Shown here one piece after another: positions 46,984-59,192 of a stretch of 64,000 nt of DNA. The DNA comes from Glandiceps talaboti (lineage: Eukaryota; Hemichordata; Enteropneusta; Spengelidae), in assembly GCF_964340395.1 (NCBI RefSeq), contig NC_135562.1, forward strand, positions 6,541,634 to 6,605,633. Direction: 5' to 3'. How positions within the stretch are numbered: the stretch's first letter is position 1; each line of letters starts with the position of its first letter. A program made the translations under genes and the position numbers. The notes beneath the pieces were generated by a model, which saw only the letters and a list, made by a program, of their open reading frames with translations, had not been told where the DNA came from and ran no database searches.

Positions 46984-49165
46984 TAAACATATACATATAT
47001 ATGTAGCAGTTCGTTCAGTAAGAGTTCTTCTTCTTTCAAGTTTCATTGAGAGTTGTCCCCTTGCCTCGCATTTTCTCTTTCATATGCGTGACCAATACAA
47101 GGGATTACAACATTGCCTTAAATTTCAAGTGTGATCTTTTAAAGCCATTGAATGTTAAAGATACACTTCACAATAACACGGCCTCGGGAGTGCATGATGA
47201 GCCGAAAACGGTGAAATGGAAAGTTGAAATACATGCGTGCGCATGTATTTGCATAATCTTTGGTTGACCACACGTACGGACTTGGTCGTTTGACAGACAC
47301 GAAGCTGTTGAAAACATCGGAATATCTGACGGTGTAGAAGCAGATCGAGACAGCGTTTGTCATCAGCAACTGGTAGAATACTTACGACAGGTGCTAGGAA
47401 ATAGTTATGCTGGAAAAACAACTCTGAAAACGGATACTTTCACTGACATAATCCTGAACACAACACCGTTGTACACGTACACGTAACATTATTGATTTTT
47501 TTGTAACACCGGCAAATACAGGTACGTAGTGAATATTACACTGGGAAAAAGTCGTTTTCATGAGAAATGTAGATTTTTTAAAAATCATGGTGTTATCGGT
47601 TGCATTTACACATGATTTAAATAAGTCAAATTGTACAGAGATACGCATTGAATGAAAATGAAAGGTTCCATTGTAATGTTAAGATTATCGTTCATGACTC
47701 ACACGTCAGTGTTACGTAACGTAACGTAAAGAGTTTCCATGGCGAGCTTAAATGCACGTTGTTGATATAAACTGAAGAACGCAAACGCCTGATAAAGCTT
47801 GCACAGGTATTTAGGCGCATGTAAATGTTTGGCCCATACTTTCCTTTCCACTATTGCTATCGGAACAGATTTATGAATAAACAAGTTACAAAGGAATTGA
47901 AAATCACCATGTACATGTATCCATGATGATTATGATGATCTCATGATAAATCCATGAATCCATGATGTATCTAGAAAAAAAAGAATTGTTGATGAATGAT
48001 GTGACCTTTTACGTCATGCGCGACGTCTGTACAAGTGAGACATCGAAAAATGTACATAACAGTAGTTTTTAAGTATATTGTCTAAGTTTAAGTTCTCTCG
48101 ACCTGGAACAGTACAACATTATATTGCATCCGAGTCCGTCCTGGTATATATAGCAAATTATTAATTGTTTGTTGCCATCACTATTCAGTATTTAATATAC
48201 ATGACATACTGACTCTATTGCCAAACTAATTATAGTAAATGTATTTGTAGATTAATGAAATTTTGTGTAATTATCTCAATTTAATGACCATGAAAAAAAA
48301 ATGGTTTTGCTTTAGTCAATCACTTTCTGTTTACATCCATACATATTAATAAACTGATCCTCCAAGAAAGTGTGTATGTTTGAGTTGTAGTAAAAAATGA
48401 TAGCACTCTGTCCAGTCCAGAAAATGTCTTGACTATGGATAATGCCTGTTATTTTAATGTACCAAGAGTTCAGATTGCTCTATACCATGTACAGTATACA
48501 GTCATTAGAAAGTGTGGTATAATAAGACTTCCCTGCTATTCTATTGTGTACATTCATTACATAACACCGTTTTCACATTTCAAAGCCCTCCAAATGTTTA
48601 ATAATTAAAATGATGTATTCCCTGTAACAGCTTGTCAGAAACTCAGATTTACGTGTAATGTTAGCTGCAAGGATTGCAGTCTTTGTTTGATCTGTTTTTC
48701 GAGACTGACGCACTGACATTACGATCAAAAACAAACATGATTTTTGTTAGCAATTAAAAATAGCTCAAACAAATGCCATGTCACTATTATTGAACATCTA
48801 ACAATGCAAATTATCGGGTGTGGCTGTCAATTTAATATGGTTTTCCTGTAGTTCATGTTCATTTGTTATATGCGTGTATGTAGTTTAACTGTTTTAACTG
48901 AGTTTTGATATTATCTTTTCTATTATTTATTTTTTTATTAGTTTTATAAATATTGAATACATTTTAGTCTTTTCCAATTTCTAAGTGTCTGTAAATGGGA
49001 TAATCCTGTAGACATCTCAACTAAATAAATAAAGTCATAACATTGTGGTTAGGTAAATTCATCAGTTATCCTCATGCCCACACCCTTTGTGTGTCCATGT
49101 GTTCAATTATTCAATACTTGAAATAAAGTGAATTTTCTACAGGGTTTGTAAAGCTCACATATAAT
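46984..49165. other. gene-free stretch
   Basis: No gene is supported. The CpG-richer part at 47040-47760 holds a minus-strand donor-like gtaagtatt at about 47380 but no exon I can justify. Confidence 0.4.
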
Positions 49166-49290
49166 CTGTCATAATGTTGGTTTTCATATATGTGCTTTCT
49201 CACTCTGTGCTCAAAACACTTTACAATTATTACACCTGGCACAAATCTATAGCGGCAATGTATTGTTTGCACCTTAGTACAATGTAGTAG
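49166..49290. repeat. interspersed repeat family H, copy 2
   Basis: atgttggttttcatatatgt, ctctgtgctcaaaacacttt and acaattattacacctggc match 37780-37860 with drift. Confidence 0.6.
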
Positions 49291-49825
49291 GGATTTTATT
49301 CAATCCATATGTATGAATAGTTTAACACTTTATAAAATAATGACAATTCTATTAGGGTTGCAGAGCTCACACTAGTCTAGAAACTATATGTGTGGGCTCG
49401 TTTTATATGATTTCTCCTAGACGTATAATCAAATGGACAAATTCTACCAAAACTGTAGCTAAATCTCCTGCTGGGGAACCAGAAAGGGTGAACAGTACAT
49501 GTCAAGAGTAATGCATTACACAAACAATGGACAAAAACGATTAATTTTTTATTACATTAAAAATGGGGCTGCTTTTACTTCACTCATGGCCACCCTTCTC
49601 ACTCACCCACTCACTTAAGACATTTTTCAATTTCAAACACAAAATAAACAATATAGCTGTCACACACAGTTGAGAAGTTATGCAAGTAATGATGCTGTTT
49701 CCAGTAGCAAAGTAAACAATTAAAGCCATTAAAGCCATTAAAAATAAACCATCAAGTTTATGTGAAATTATTTTTGCAGAAGCCTGTTTCTCCTCCATTG
49801 TAAAAACAGTAGTAATTCATGTCAA

Positions 49826-49990
49826 TCACTTGTCAATGTGATTAGGTAAAGGATCCTGCTGTGTGTGATGCCTCCAACTGTAAATGTGGTAGTCTGGAGT
49901 TGAGTGTGTGTATTTTTTTTTAATGAAACATTGTGTCCCGTCGGTGAAACACCAAAGGAAATCCCAGTATTGCTGTAAAATTGTCTGAAC
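49826..49990. repeat. partial copy of the 2915-3335 TIR element family
   Basis: gtgattaggtaaaggatcct, gctgtgtgtgatgcctc and aaacaccaaaggaaatccca correspond to the right half of 2915-3335. It sits about 115 bases upstream of the sulfotransferase exon acceptor. Confidence 0.55.
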
Positions 49991-50091
49991 TATGAGAGTA
50001 GAGTGACTGAGGAAAATGGAAATGTAATACCTCCCATCCTCCCCTGTAAGAAACTCTGTGTACACAGACCATTAACTAGTGTTCTTGTTTC

Positions 50092-50105
50092 CTCTATTTA
50101 CACAG
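50092..50105 (+). other. 5'UTR intron acceptor of sulfotransferase 1
   Basis: ctctatttacacag followed by gttgac, 22 bases before the ATG. The position is conserved in paralogue 2. Confidence 0.7.
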
Positions 50106-50127
50106 GTTGACTTTGAATACATCCACA

Positions 50128-51453
50128 ATGAAGAAACTATATCGCAGTATGTTATTTATCCTTGCTGCTGTTGTAGGGAGTATAGTACTGTTGCATCTAC
50201 ATAAAGGTCAGAATTTTGCCAATGTAGATGGAGGATTGACAGATGTTACAATGGGTGGTGCAGTAGTTATCGGAACCCAAGATGAAGTATTCTCACGCCA
50301 TAAACGAATAGATGAAGCGGTTGAGATACCTTCAAATTTGTCATCTAAGATGACCATCGATGTGAACCCATCTTTAGTGAAATCTCCATCTTTGGTTGTT
50401 ACCAATGATGTGATGATGTCTAAAGAAAAAGTCGCAGCTCTCGAAAATGATATACTTGTAAAAGAAAACGTTGATTGCCATTCGTTACTGTCTGATATTG
50501 ACAGTGGAAAATATACTAGTGTTGGACTCTGTCATTACATGGATAAAGCATTACGTCTATGTTTAAATACATCAGATGTTGGTAGGGAGCCGCTGAAAAA
50601 CTTCTTCGTCTACCAGAATTCAAGTGCTCCATCTGCTTACAGCCAATATAGAGAGGCAAATATTGCATTTGTACATATGCCTAAAGCTGGTGGTACTTCG
50701 GTGGAAGACATCTTGGGGCGTATTTACGTCAACAGGAAAAAAATATTGAAGGCAGCAGTGTGGCATTGTAGTAATTTGTACAAAGAAGCAAAGTCTGCTA
50801 AAAAGCATACTGATCAATATTTGTACTATTCTAAGCGAGGTTATGGTCTCCATGACTTTGTAAATCCAAAACGGCCATTTGCATATGTGACCTGGTTTCG
50901 AGAACCTATTGGAAGACTTGTTTCAACCTATCACTATTTGAAGAAGAAACGGTGTTGGTCAATACATACAATATGCAAAAAGTATCTGCTACCCTCAAGA
51001 TCATTGACAGATTACATTCACAACACACCGCAGATACGTTTAACCGACCTCGATAATTTCTATGTCCGACTTTTGCAATTCGGTGACTACCCGGATATTG
51101 ATGATACGTTTGAAGACTGCTGTGGCTCCGTAACTCTAAATGATGTTCACAAAATTCCAATAGTGGAAGAGAAACATTACTTGGTGGCTAAACGGAATTT
51201 GGAAAAAATGGCGTTCGTCGGTCTTACAGAAGATTTCAAAACATCCCAGGATATGGTTTCTCATCTATTTGGTATTCCCATCGCTCAAAAAGAAGTACAT
51301 GCCAATGCCAATCCGCACAGTTCTACATTAACAGACTGGGAATTACGGGAACTCTCGAAAAGAAATGTATGGGATTTGAAATTGTATGAAGATGCCAAGA
51401 GGATATACCAGGAACAGAAGGAAAACTATCTCAGAATGCTGGAGAATGAATAA
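50128..51453 (+). CDS. PAPS-dependent Golgi sulfotransferase-like, paralogue 1
   Basis: Complete 441-residue coding exon. I start at ATG 50128 (MKKLYRS), because an acceptor (ctctatttacacag) ends at 50105 and paralogue 2 has the same MKK start just behind its own acceptor; an ATG at 50107 would add seven residues. The type II signal anchor is at about 7-24, followed by a variable stem. The 5'-phosphosulfate loop is FVHMPKAGGTS (PKAGGTS at 185-191), and the 3'-phosphate motif is TWFREPIGRLVSTYHY (R258, S266). The C-terminal half carries RLLQFGDYPDIDD, a paired CC, HYLVAKRNLEKMAFVGLTE and WELRELSKRN. This is a sulfotransferase of the Sulfotransfer_2 type, most reminiscent of heparan-sulfate 2-O/6-O enzymes in the MAFVGLTE region. 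The acceptor glycan is not deducible. A TTTAAAGGGGA MITE begins 26 bases after the stop. Confidence 0.88.
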   Translation: MKKLYRSMLFILAAVVGSIVLLHLHKGQNFANVDGGLTDVTMGGAVVIGTQDEVFSRHKRIDEAVEIPSNLSSKMTIDVNPSLVKSPSLVVTNDVMMSKEKVAALENDILVKENVDCHSLLSDIDSGKYTSVGLCHYMDKALRLCLNTSDVGREPLKNFFVYQNSSAPSAYSQYREANIAFVHMPKAGGTSVEDILGRIYVNRKKILKAAVWHCSNLYKEAKSAKKHTDQYLYYSKRGYGLHDFVNPKRPFAYVTWFREPIGRLVSTYHYLKKKRCWSIHTICKKYLLPSRSLTDYIHNTPQIRLTDLDNFYVRLLQFGDYPDIDDTFEDCCGSVTLNDVHKIPIVEEKHYLVAKRNLEKMAFVGLTEDFKTSQDMVSHLFGIPIAQKEVHANANPHSSTLTDWELRELSKRNVWDLKLYEDAKRIYQEQKENYLRMLENE

Positions 51454-51478
51454 GAAACATTTGCATATACTAATTAGG

Positions 51479-51779
51479 TTTAAAGGGGAATGCCACTCCA
51501 TGATAGAGACATTTTCATAAACTGTGCGTTGTGGAGAGTCATTTCATGATTTTACATCACCTACAATTACTTGCGATTTCAGAGAAGCATCAAGTTGATC
51601 TTTTGCCTTTATAGGGTATCTTTGCTATGGGCTATTGCATCATGGGAGTCAGCAGAAATAATGTATTCAATCTCTGAAATTCCAAGCAATTGGAGATGAT
51701 GTGAAATCATGCAACAACTCTCCAGAATGCATAGTTTATGAAAATATCTAAATTTCCTAGCGTGGTGCTCCCCTTTAAA
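51479..51779 (+). mobile_element. MITE, TTTAAAGGGGA family, intact copy
   Basis: Starts tttaaaggggaatgccactc and ends gtggtgctcccctttaaa, which are inverted termini. The inner inverted words cattttcataaactgtgc and gcatagtttatgaaaat confirm the TIR. It has no coding capacity and lies in the 3'UTR of sulfotransferase 1. Relatives lie at 35370, 36732 and 53112. Confidence 0.88.
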
Positions 51780-51789
51780 AATGGTTTAT

Positions 51790-53105
51790 AATAGCTGTGT
51801 TACATAGTAGCAACCATAATGAATTTCATCAACCTTTTAATGCTTACGTGATCAGTTTTAGAATTTTTAAGTAATGTAGAATATAAAATTGTATCATGAT
51901 TTTAAACATCTCATGCAATGAACTGTATCTATGTTTGTTTTCACTTAAAGACATTTAGTGAAAGACAATTGAACTGTTTTTAAACCTGCTGTAGCTGAAA
52001 TGTTGTGTTTTTTTATCAAAAGATCAGCAATATATTTTCTGAAAATTTTAAAATAATTAGACCATACAAGTCAATTAGAGGTCTATTTTATCAAAGTAGT
52101 GTGGTAATAAGTTCAACTTGTGATTCATTTACGGTAGGACACTGGTTTGGGGGTTCAGACCCAAAAATCAATTTGATTGGATGTATTGCACCATACTGCT
52201 ACACAAATATGTTTACCACATGTGAATTCAATTCGGGGTGTATTTTTTATTTATTATTTCTGTCAAAAACCAGTTTCAAAAAATGTTCAAGATGAAAGTT
52301 TAGCTAATGCATCAACAGCAGTGACTTAATTTAAATATGTACAATGCACTGGATATTACAATGAATTTATTGTGTTATGGCAGTACTTGATTTATGGGTA
52401 CAGTGTCATGAAGATATGTTAATAAACCTGTAGTGTGTAGACGATTTTACAAGTGCGGGGTAAGGCACCATCAGTTAAATTCTTTATTTGCTGTCCTGCC
52501 TGGCAGATGGAGAAAATCAAACACAGAAAAAAAACACAATGCTAGCATGTTATGTAAAATTCACTGTTCTATTGATTCATTGTCTTTTTGTACCTAAATC
52601 TACTAGACTGGTGAAATGTAAATATCAAAATCCAAAGTTTGATTGTCTTAAACATATATTTAGATATGTGTGTACATATTCTTAAGATGTTTGTACGGTC
52701 TTTCCATTTACAATAGAAAGAAAGTATGGCCTTATGAGCAAAACAATGTTTTTAAAACATATCCACACACTGACGGTAAACAAAGAATTTAATTGGTGGT
52801 GCCTAATTATGAATATATGGTTTTATAAATGTTTCTTATATATTTAGGTAAATACATTTTTTTGAATTTGCATAATGTGATGGTGATTTAATCAAAGATT
52901 TCATGAAGTGTAGATTTTATGGGGTACACCGTACAGGGGAGAGGGGTTATAAATATGTCACCATGGCTATTTTATCTACTGTATCAAGATCACTATTTTT
53001 GTATATGTCTGAGAATTAATAGAAATAAATGTTTTTAAACATACTGTAACTCGTTGCACAGCTTCTTTTATTAGATTTTTTAAATAGACAATCCCATTGT
53101 CATTC
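51790..53105. other. probable 3'UTR and gene-free stretch
   Basis: AATAAA hexamers at about 52420 and 53024 could end the sulfotransferase 1 transcript. No other gene seen. Confidence 0.45.
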
Positions 53106-53111
53106 TCTGTA

Positions 53112-53706
53112 TAGTTTAAAGGCGAACGCCATTCCAGGAAAAAAGACATTTTTATAAACTATGGCTTCTGGATCAGAGTCATTTCATTTTACATCACCTA
53201 CAGCTACTTGTGATTTCAGAGAAAGCACCAAGTTGATGGGCTATTGCATCATGGGAGTCAACAGAAATAATGTATTCAATGAGTGCCTAATATATGCTCT
53301 TCAGTGTAAATCAGCTCTCATGAATATTTTATTGAGTGTGCATATTCAGGTTCTCGAGAGTATTGTCATTGTCGCATGAATTTCAAGCAATTGCCATGGT
53401 GGTATAGTGTTGCATCATGGGAGTTAGCAAACCTACATATGTATTAGATGAACAATGAATATTTCTTTGAAGGAAATACATGCTAGTGAGTCATATATTC
53501 ATTGCTCATGTAATAAATATAACTCCCATGAGGCAACACTGGGTCATATCTAAGACAGTCACAGATGATTGAATGTGAAACAAAGTTTTGGTGTTTCCTG
53601 GCCGGCAATCATGTGAAATTTACATAACGTGAAATCATGAAGTTACTTTCCAGAACCCAAAGTTTAGGAAAATACATTTATCTCCTTGAGTGGCACCCCC
53701 TGTAAG
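53112..53706 (+). mobile_element. MITE, TTTAAAGGGGA family, enlarged copy
   Basis: Starts gtttaaaggcgaacgccatt and ends with a diverged inverse (gagtggcaccccctgtaa). It is about twice the length of 51479-51779 because of extra internal sequence around 53280-53560. Confidence 0.7.
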
Positions 53707-53709
53707 TTC

Positions 53710-54680
53710 TACTCTTTTTCAACATCATAATTCTTTGTTTTCTTGTTTATATTTATCATACACACTTCATATTGACACACTACATATTATATAGGCTTTT
53801 GAAGGTATCCCCCTCCCTAGCCAGTTGAAATGGCCAGTCCCTTAATAACTTTTTTTTTAAAATACAAAATTTGCTATGGTGGCGCTCTACTTCCTGTCTG
53901 TTTTTTTGTTGTTGGTGTAATAAACCAACTTTCTATGATTTATGAGTTAGTTATACTTCCATGGAGAGGTACATGTCTGCCAACTTCCATGAGCAATAGT
54001 GATCGTTAAAAACGTCGACAGGTATAGGACGAGACTACAACACTAATACACGCAGTGAAAGTTGATATAGACCACAGACAAGTAAGAAGACTTTACTTGT
54101 CTGTGGATAGACGTACATTGTATCTAATAATAAACTAGTGAAAGTTAAGTCACTGTCAGTAGACAGTGGCACACAATAGAACAACATTGATACCATACCA
54201 CATTACGTCATTTAACACGTGATAGGTATGTGAACGCCTACGCCCATGAGTTCCGAATTAACTTTGTAAGGCTAGGGAGCATAACTAGTAATATTGCAAG
54301 TGGAAGGCCGGGAATGATGGGGTTGGGGGGGGGGGGGTAACCTGTTCTCGGGGGGGGAGTGTGACATTTTAGAAAATGGAACAGGGGCCTAGGGGAGGGG
54401 TACATATTGCTTTGAGTCACTGTGTTACGTAACTGCAATATCTTGTGATTTGGGCATCCCACCGTTGCGACAACAGATGCCTTTAATAAAATTATTGGAT
54501 CAAGTCCGTACCATTAATTCAGGGAGTCATATCCTTTTCATGTCTGCCCTCATTTTAACCCATGTCGTTTTAAAAAGAAAAAAAAATGAATCGGGAGACG
54601 GTCACATTTTACGCAACGGAATGAGTTTGATTGCCCAAAGGCCTCCCCTATATAATTACTGAAGACTCCCTAACTCAACG
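53710..54680. other. gene-free stretch with G-rich tracts
   Basis: G runs at 54323-54340 and 54350-54358 could form quadruplexes. No gene seen. Confidence 0.45.
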
Positions 54681-55260
54681 TTCGGTCACTCGCGTATAGT
54701 TCTGGGTTTCAACAACTTCAAGAGGACCTGTGAGCTAATCCGGTAGGTGACAAAGTTATAGTATACCTATGATTTTTTTTTCCAATTTCTTATGCCAGAA
54801 TTTCTACACACATATCGAACAAACGCTGGTAGGCTGTGTGTTTACGAACTATGAACGTATTTAGTTTAGCGCTAACAATACTTAAGTGTGCTACTACACC
54901 ATTTTTGTAATTTGATATATTGATCCACACCTGTGGTTGTCACACAGTGTCAGAATTCTCCAGTGAAAGTCATCACATTTTTATGCGGACGCAAACACTT
55001 TTTTAAAACTAAATATGCTAAAACAAATTTGTTCAAACAAATGTTCATAATGTATGTCAGCATTACTACATGTTATTATAGAATCCGAATGAATATTATT
55101 CTATGTTCGTGGCATAAAAGTTATTTACATACCACGTAGACCTTTAGGTAAACAATACGTTTCTAAATCTGGTTTCACATCCTATTCTATGTGATTCTAC
55201 ATTTGAAGAATCTCCTGCCAACTAAAGGTAGAAACCAAATCACCTAGGAAGCCAAGGGTA
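54680..55260 (+). repeat. segmental duplication, copy 1 (partner 57035-58270)
   Basis: Shared words in order: tattgatccacac, gctaaaacaaatttgttcaa, atgttcataat, gaatcc.aatga, aggtaaacaa and acatttgaagaatctc. It is part of a duplicated upstream block of the sulfotransferase array. Confidence 0.7.
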
Positions 55261-55549
55261 AGCGTTGGCAAGTTTATTCATAGCCCATTGTGTATTTTAA
55301 CATGACTGTATAAATATAATGGAGGTATCCACGTCTTTGTCATTGATTGAATGAAAACGACAGCGTCTTTGTGGTTTTAGTCCAAAGCTGAGTTTCATCA
55401 AAAGTTACGTAAGCGGTCAAGCTTGACTAATTCACTCTTGACCAATCACATTCAGACAATTCGACCTTGAATGTCATCTTCTTTACATCATGTTTTCAGT
55501 CAAAAGTCATGCATGTTGGGACAAATGTAACGGGGGAGGGTGGGGTGGG

Positions 55550-55750
55550 GGTGTTACAACTGATAATGAAGTAAGTTAACTAACCGATACTATATCAACC
55601 CGATATTGTAGTAAAATTTACTGATACTGTATCAAAGTTACCGATAATGTATCAATTGACCGATAATGTAGTAATTTTTGTTACCAATAATGTAGTAATT
55701 TTTGTTACCAATAATGTAGTAAAAAATTAGATTAACCAATAACGTAAATA
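55550..55750. repeat. degenerate ~25-bp tandem repeat
   Basis: Seven or so copies of 'gttaccgataatgtatcaa/ccaataatgtagtaattttt', with the last copies nearly identical. Confidence 0.75.
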
Positions 55751-56044
55751 TAATGGAGAGTCGTTCTCTCTGACCGAAGTACCGACCGAAAATGATATAA
55801 TTAATTGGTTACTAATAGATTACATTGCGCTACTAGGGAAAATGAAGGTGGTGTAACAGGTTTAAAAGTAATCTTCAGTTCAAATAGTCCTAAGCAAATG
55901 GTTTTAGAATTTTTGAATATTTTTAAACATGGCTAAACAAGTTTGTTTGAGCATAATCAGTTTACGTATTTGCCATTCAAATTATTAAATTAAGTCTAAA
56001 TACTCCATAGATTACCATACATTACCCACAATGCCTTTAATAAA

Positions 56045-56400
56045 CCTCTGTTGTGTTTAATTAAATTTATTTTGATTGGGAAAAGTCACGTGACAATTTA
56101 AGGTTCTGACAAACATTATGTAAATTTTGACAATCAATAACCCCAGGTTAATAGTAAGAGACACTTTGATGTATGGACGTTCATTATGTAATTTACTTTT
56201 ATATGAACAGCGTCTTATCAACAGTCGTGCATGGTATGTAATGAAAGCTGATGTATATAATATTTTTGTATCTATATAGTGGGCAGTGACGTCACCAGTG
56301 GCAGTGCAGACCAGAGTAGAAGCATAGCCACACACACACCGCCAAGCACCGCGTTCTACTATTACGTCTTGTAACATATCACAGGTATGTATATTCTTAC
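56045..56400 (+). promoter_or_regulatory. candidate promoter and noncoding first exon of sulfotransferase 2
   Basis: The block is duplicated at 62290-62640. The most conserved part is tatatagtgggcagtgacgt, with a full CRE palindrome TGACGTCA at 56287-56294, a cagtggcagtgcagac leader and a donor cacag|gtatgt at 56395. An acceptor at 59184 then gives a 2.8-kb 5'UTR intron. Promoter and exon roles are inferred from conservation and splice signals. Confidence 0.5.
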
Positions 56401-56451
56401 CTAGCTAGAATACAGACAAGGAAAAATATGACTTTTACTTATCTCTGGATA

Positions 56452-56493
56452 GCCCCCCCCCCGCCACCACCACCACCACCACCACCACCACCA
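56452..56493. repeat. (CCA)n microsatellite
   Basis: About ten CAC/CCA units following a poly-C tract. Confidence 0.95.
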
Positions 56494-56647
56494 CATGTGC
56501 TCGTGAGTTAGTAAATTACTTTGTCGGTCTGACAGAACTGTGTGACGTGGTAATTTCACAAGATCCAAGCTAGTCTGTGACACAATGATTGTCTGGAAAC
56601 CATACTTAATAATTTTTACATCTCGTAAGGGGAGGTTATGTTATACT

Positions 56648-56648
<1 letters not shown>

Positions 56649-56717
<69 letters not shown>

Positions 56718-56830
56718 CGTGTGTGTATGTATGTATGTATGTATGTATGTATGTATGTATGTATGTATGTATGTATGTATGTATGTATGTATGTATGTAT
56801 GTATGTATGTATGTATGTATGTATGTGTAT
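56649..56830 (+). repeat. (CTGT)n(ATGT)n compound microsatellite, copy 1
   Basis: CTGT units to about 56717, then ATGT units to about 56826. They are embedded in a duplicated context (…ggaggttatgttatactttt before, cacgatatctcaaaaact after) shared with 63131-63450. Confidence 0.97.
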
Positions 56831-57196
56831 CTGTCTGTGCACACGATATCTCAAAAACTACTGCATCAATTCTAGTGAAACTTGCTACATATCTTAGGTC
56901 TGAGACCTAACTAAAAGAATTCAGTTTTTTATCCAACATTGAACAATTCATCTCGCCCATTATCCCTGGCTAGAACCCCCTAGCTAATCCACATGTGGTG
57001 CACGTGAATTACTAAATTACTTTGTAAGTCTGACAGTCTCACTCGCGTAGAACTCTTTGATGTGGTAATTTCACAAGAATCAGTAAAACAGTCTGTAGGT
57101 GACACAATGATCATCTGGAAACCATACTAGTCAATTTTTGTTTTCAATTTCTTACTTGATTCGTGGATCTATCATCATGCTCGATACAAGCTTACG

Positions 57197-57204
57197 TGAA
57201 CACA

Positions 57205-57249
<45 letters not shown>

Positions 57250-57275
57250 GCACACACACATACACACACACATAT
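57197..57275. repeat. (CA)n microsatellite
   Basis: CA units with CG and TA interruptions. Confidence 0.95.
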
Positions 57276-57329
57276 ATCAAACAACCGTTGAACTGCAGTC
57301 TGTGTGTAGAACTGTAAATGTATTTGAAT

Positions 57330-57505
57330 GTTCTTAATCATCCAGGTATAAAGTTATTATTGGAGAAATTACAATCTATCCTCCTGGACTTGTTACTGGA
57401 CTCGATCATTAGTAAGCCTGAAGAAGTGTCCAGGATCGACATGAAACTGTTGCCACTTAAAACAACAACAGCTAGTCCAGTAGAATAGATTATGATTAGC
57501 TATAG
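57330..57505. repeat. diverged relative of the 1392-1529 hairpin family
   Basis: Shares tcatccaggtataaagtta, aatctatcctcctggact and agctagtccagtagaataga with 1363-1529. The loop here is longer and contains cctgaagaagtgtccaggat and gacatgaaactgttgcc. Confidence 0.7.
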
Positions 57506-57519
57506 TACATGATTAGTAA

Positions 57520-57879
57520 GGCCTAATAAAAAGAATTGTGTGGTTCCGGTTACTTGACCCCACCTAGCTTTTCACTGCCGACCCTAAACATTCTTTTACA
57601 CATTCGAAAAAAAAATCGCGAAAACTGTGAAGTCTCGCTAGGATGCGGAAACTGACATCAACTTAAGAAGTCAATATAAAACTATTCTTCCAATCTGCAA
57701 TGGTTGTACATCTGATAGGAAGAAACCAATAACACACAGAGACAAACATAACTACCTGAACTAGACACTCACATATGAAAGAAATATTTAAAAAAAATAA
57801 ATTAAATAAAAAAATCCACCTACCCCACCTATTCTAAAATTGAGCGTAATCGGAACCACGAATTTTTTTTTATTAGGCC
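57520..57879 (+). mobile_element. MITE, GGCCTAAT family, copy 3
   Basis: Termini ggcctaataaaaagaattgt and gtaatcggaaccacgaattt to attaggcc. The interior matches copies 1 and 2. It is inserted within the duplicated block 57035-58270. Confidence 0.88.
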
Positions 57880-58270
57880 TAAACATAGAAAACGAATGGT
57901 CATATATAGTTTGGCATTCGTAGCAGTACCACGTCACCTTTGTAAGTTAATGTATTGATCCACACTTATTGTCACACACGGTTACTCAGAATTTAAGAGT
58001 GAAATCGATCTATTTTAATCGAATTTATGTGGACCTCAAACATTTTTTGACAACTTAGCTAGCTAAAACAAATTTGTTCAAAGCAAAATGTTCATAATAT
58101 GTGTGAACACCACGTGTTACCATGGAATCCAAATGAAGGTCATTCTACCTTTATGATGTAACGTTATTTCGTAAACCAAATCACGTACTTAGACATGTAG
58201 GTAAACAAAACCCTGGCTTCAGATTCGTATCATATTCAACATTTGAAGAATCTCATGTCAACAAATTCTA
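57880..58270 (+). repeat. segmental duplication, copy 2 (partner of 54680-55260)
   Basis: Contains tattgatccacac, agctaaaacaaatttgttca, aaatgttcataat, taggtaaacaaaacc and acatttgaagaatctc in the order seen at 54900-55215. The block begins before the MITE, near 57035. Confidence 0.7.
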
Positions 58271-59180
58271 GAAATTACATCATTAGGAAGTCTGGTATAT
58301 GGCAAACATTGCTTAGTGTGTACATACCACGGGCTGGAGGATTTGGAGCCAACACTAATTTCTGGTGCTATTTTAACAAGTAAAATTTGAATCAAAATAC
58401 AAAGGAGCAGTGTGTGGGTGGGTACGGGAGGGCGAAACCCTCCCCAATAGAAATCTTGGAAATTTAAGGACTAAGAGAGTGCTATCTGATGTTATTTTAA
58501 CATGTCAAGGTGATTGACAATACCCTTTCCTGATCGCAATCGAAATTTGAATTGTGAAAAATTCAGAAAACTAACACCAAGAAAAATCCTTACAGTATAT
58601 TGTTGCATGCCATACCATTTTAAATTATTTTATCATAATGAACAGTTACTGATTCATTCAAGGTACTAAGTCAGGTCAGTATTCTTAGTAATTTGATTTG
58701 ATGATAATGTTTCGGTTTGTTTCAGCATTTGCCAAGAGTTAGTATAAACCTTTGACAAGAAACTTTAAAAGTTAAGAAACACGTGTACCTGGGAATTTAA
58801 CATTTGCAGCTGGTTTCTGCACTTGCACAACATTATGTTCGGTCATACCCTGGAAGCAAATTCTTTTTCTGTCTTGAGTTGGTCAGTACATATTAATGGT
58901 GCACCCTTACATATATGGGTTCGGAGCGTACAGATGTTGGACAAAATCCGGGTATGAACATTGCACCATGTTCAACTACAAAACAGCGCCCCCAGTCAGT
59001 TAATGAAAATGACCGATCAGATCAACATGTGAAGATTCCATGAAATAGAGGGTTAATGGCTATTTCCTCGACACGACATCACTTTCTTGTAAGACCCCCC
59101 CCCCTCTCTCATTGACTGCCAGATTCATGGTAAGTCGATTGATTCCACATTTCAGTAAGAAGTTTTCGTTTTCTTACTTT
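58271..59180 (+). other. intronic or upstream sequence of sulfotransferase 2
   Basis: No exon seen. It would be the 3' part of the 5'UTR intron if the first exon is at 56280-56394. A poly-C run (59095-59103) lies close to the exon. Confidence 0.45.
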
Positions 59181-59192
59181 ACAGGTTTTACA

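Noticed and set aside
47285-47487. Possible coding exon on the plus strand (open from 47265, no ATG), and a donor-like site on the minus strand at about 47380
   Set aside because: The peptide resembles nothing recognisable, the two strands give conflicting models, and no partner exons are visible.
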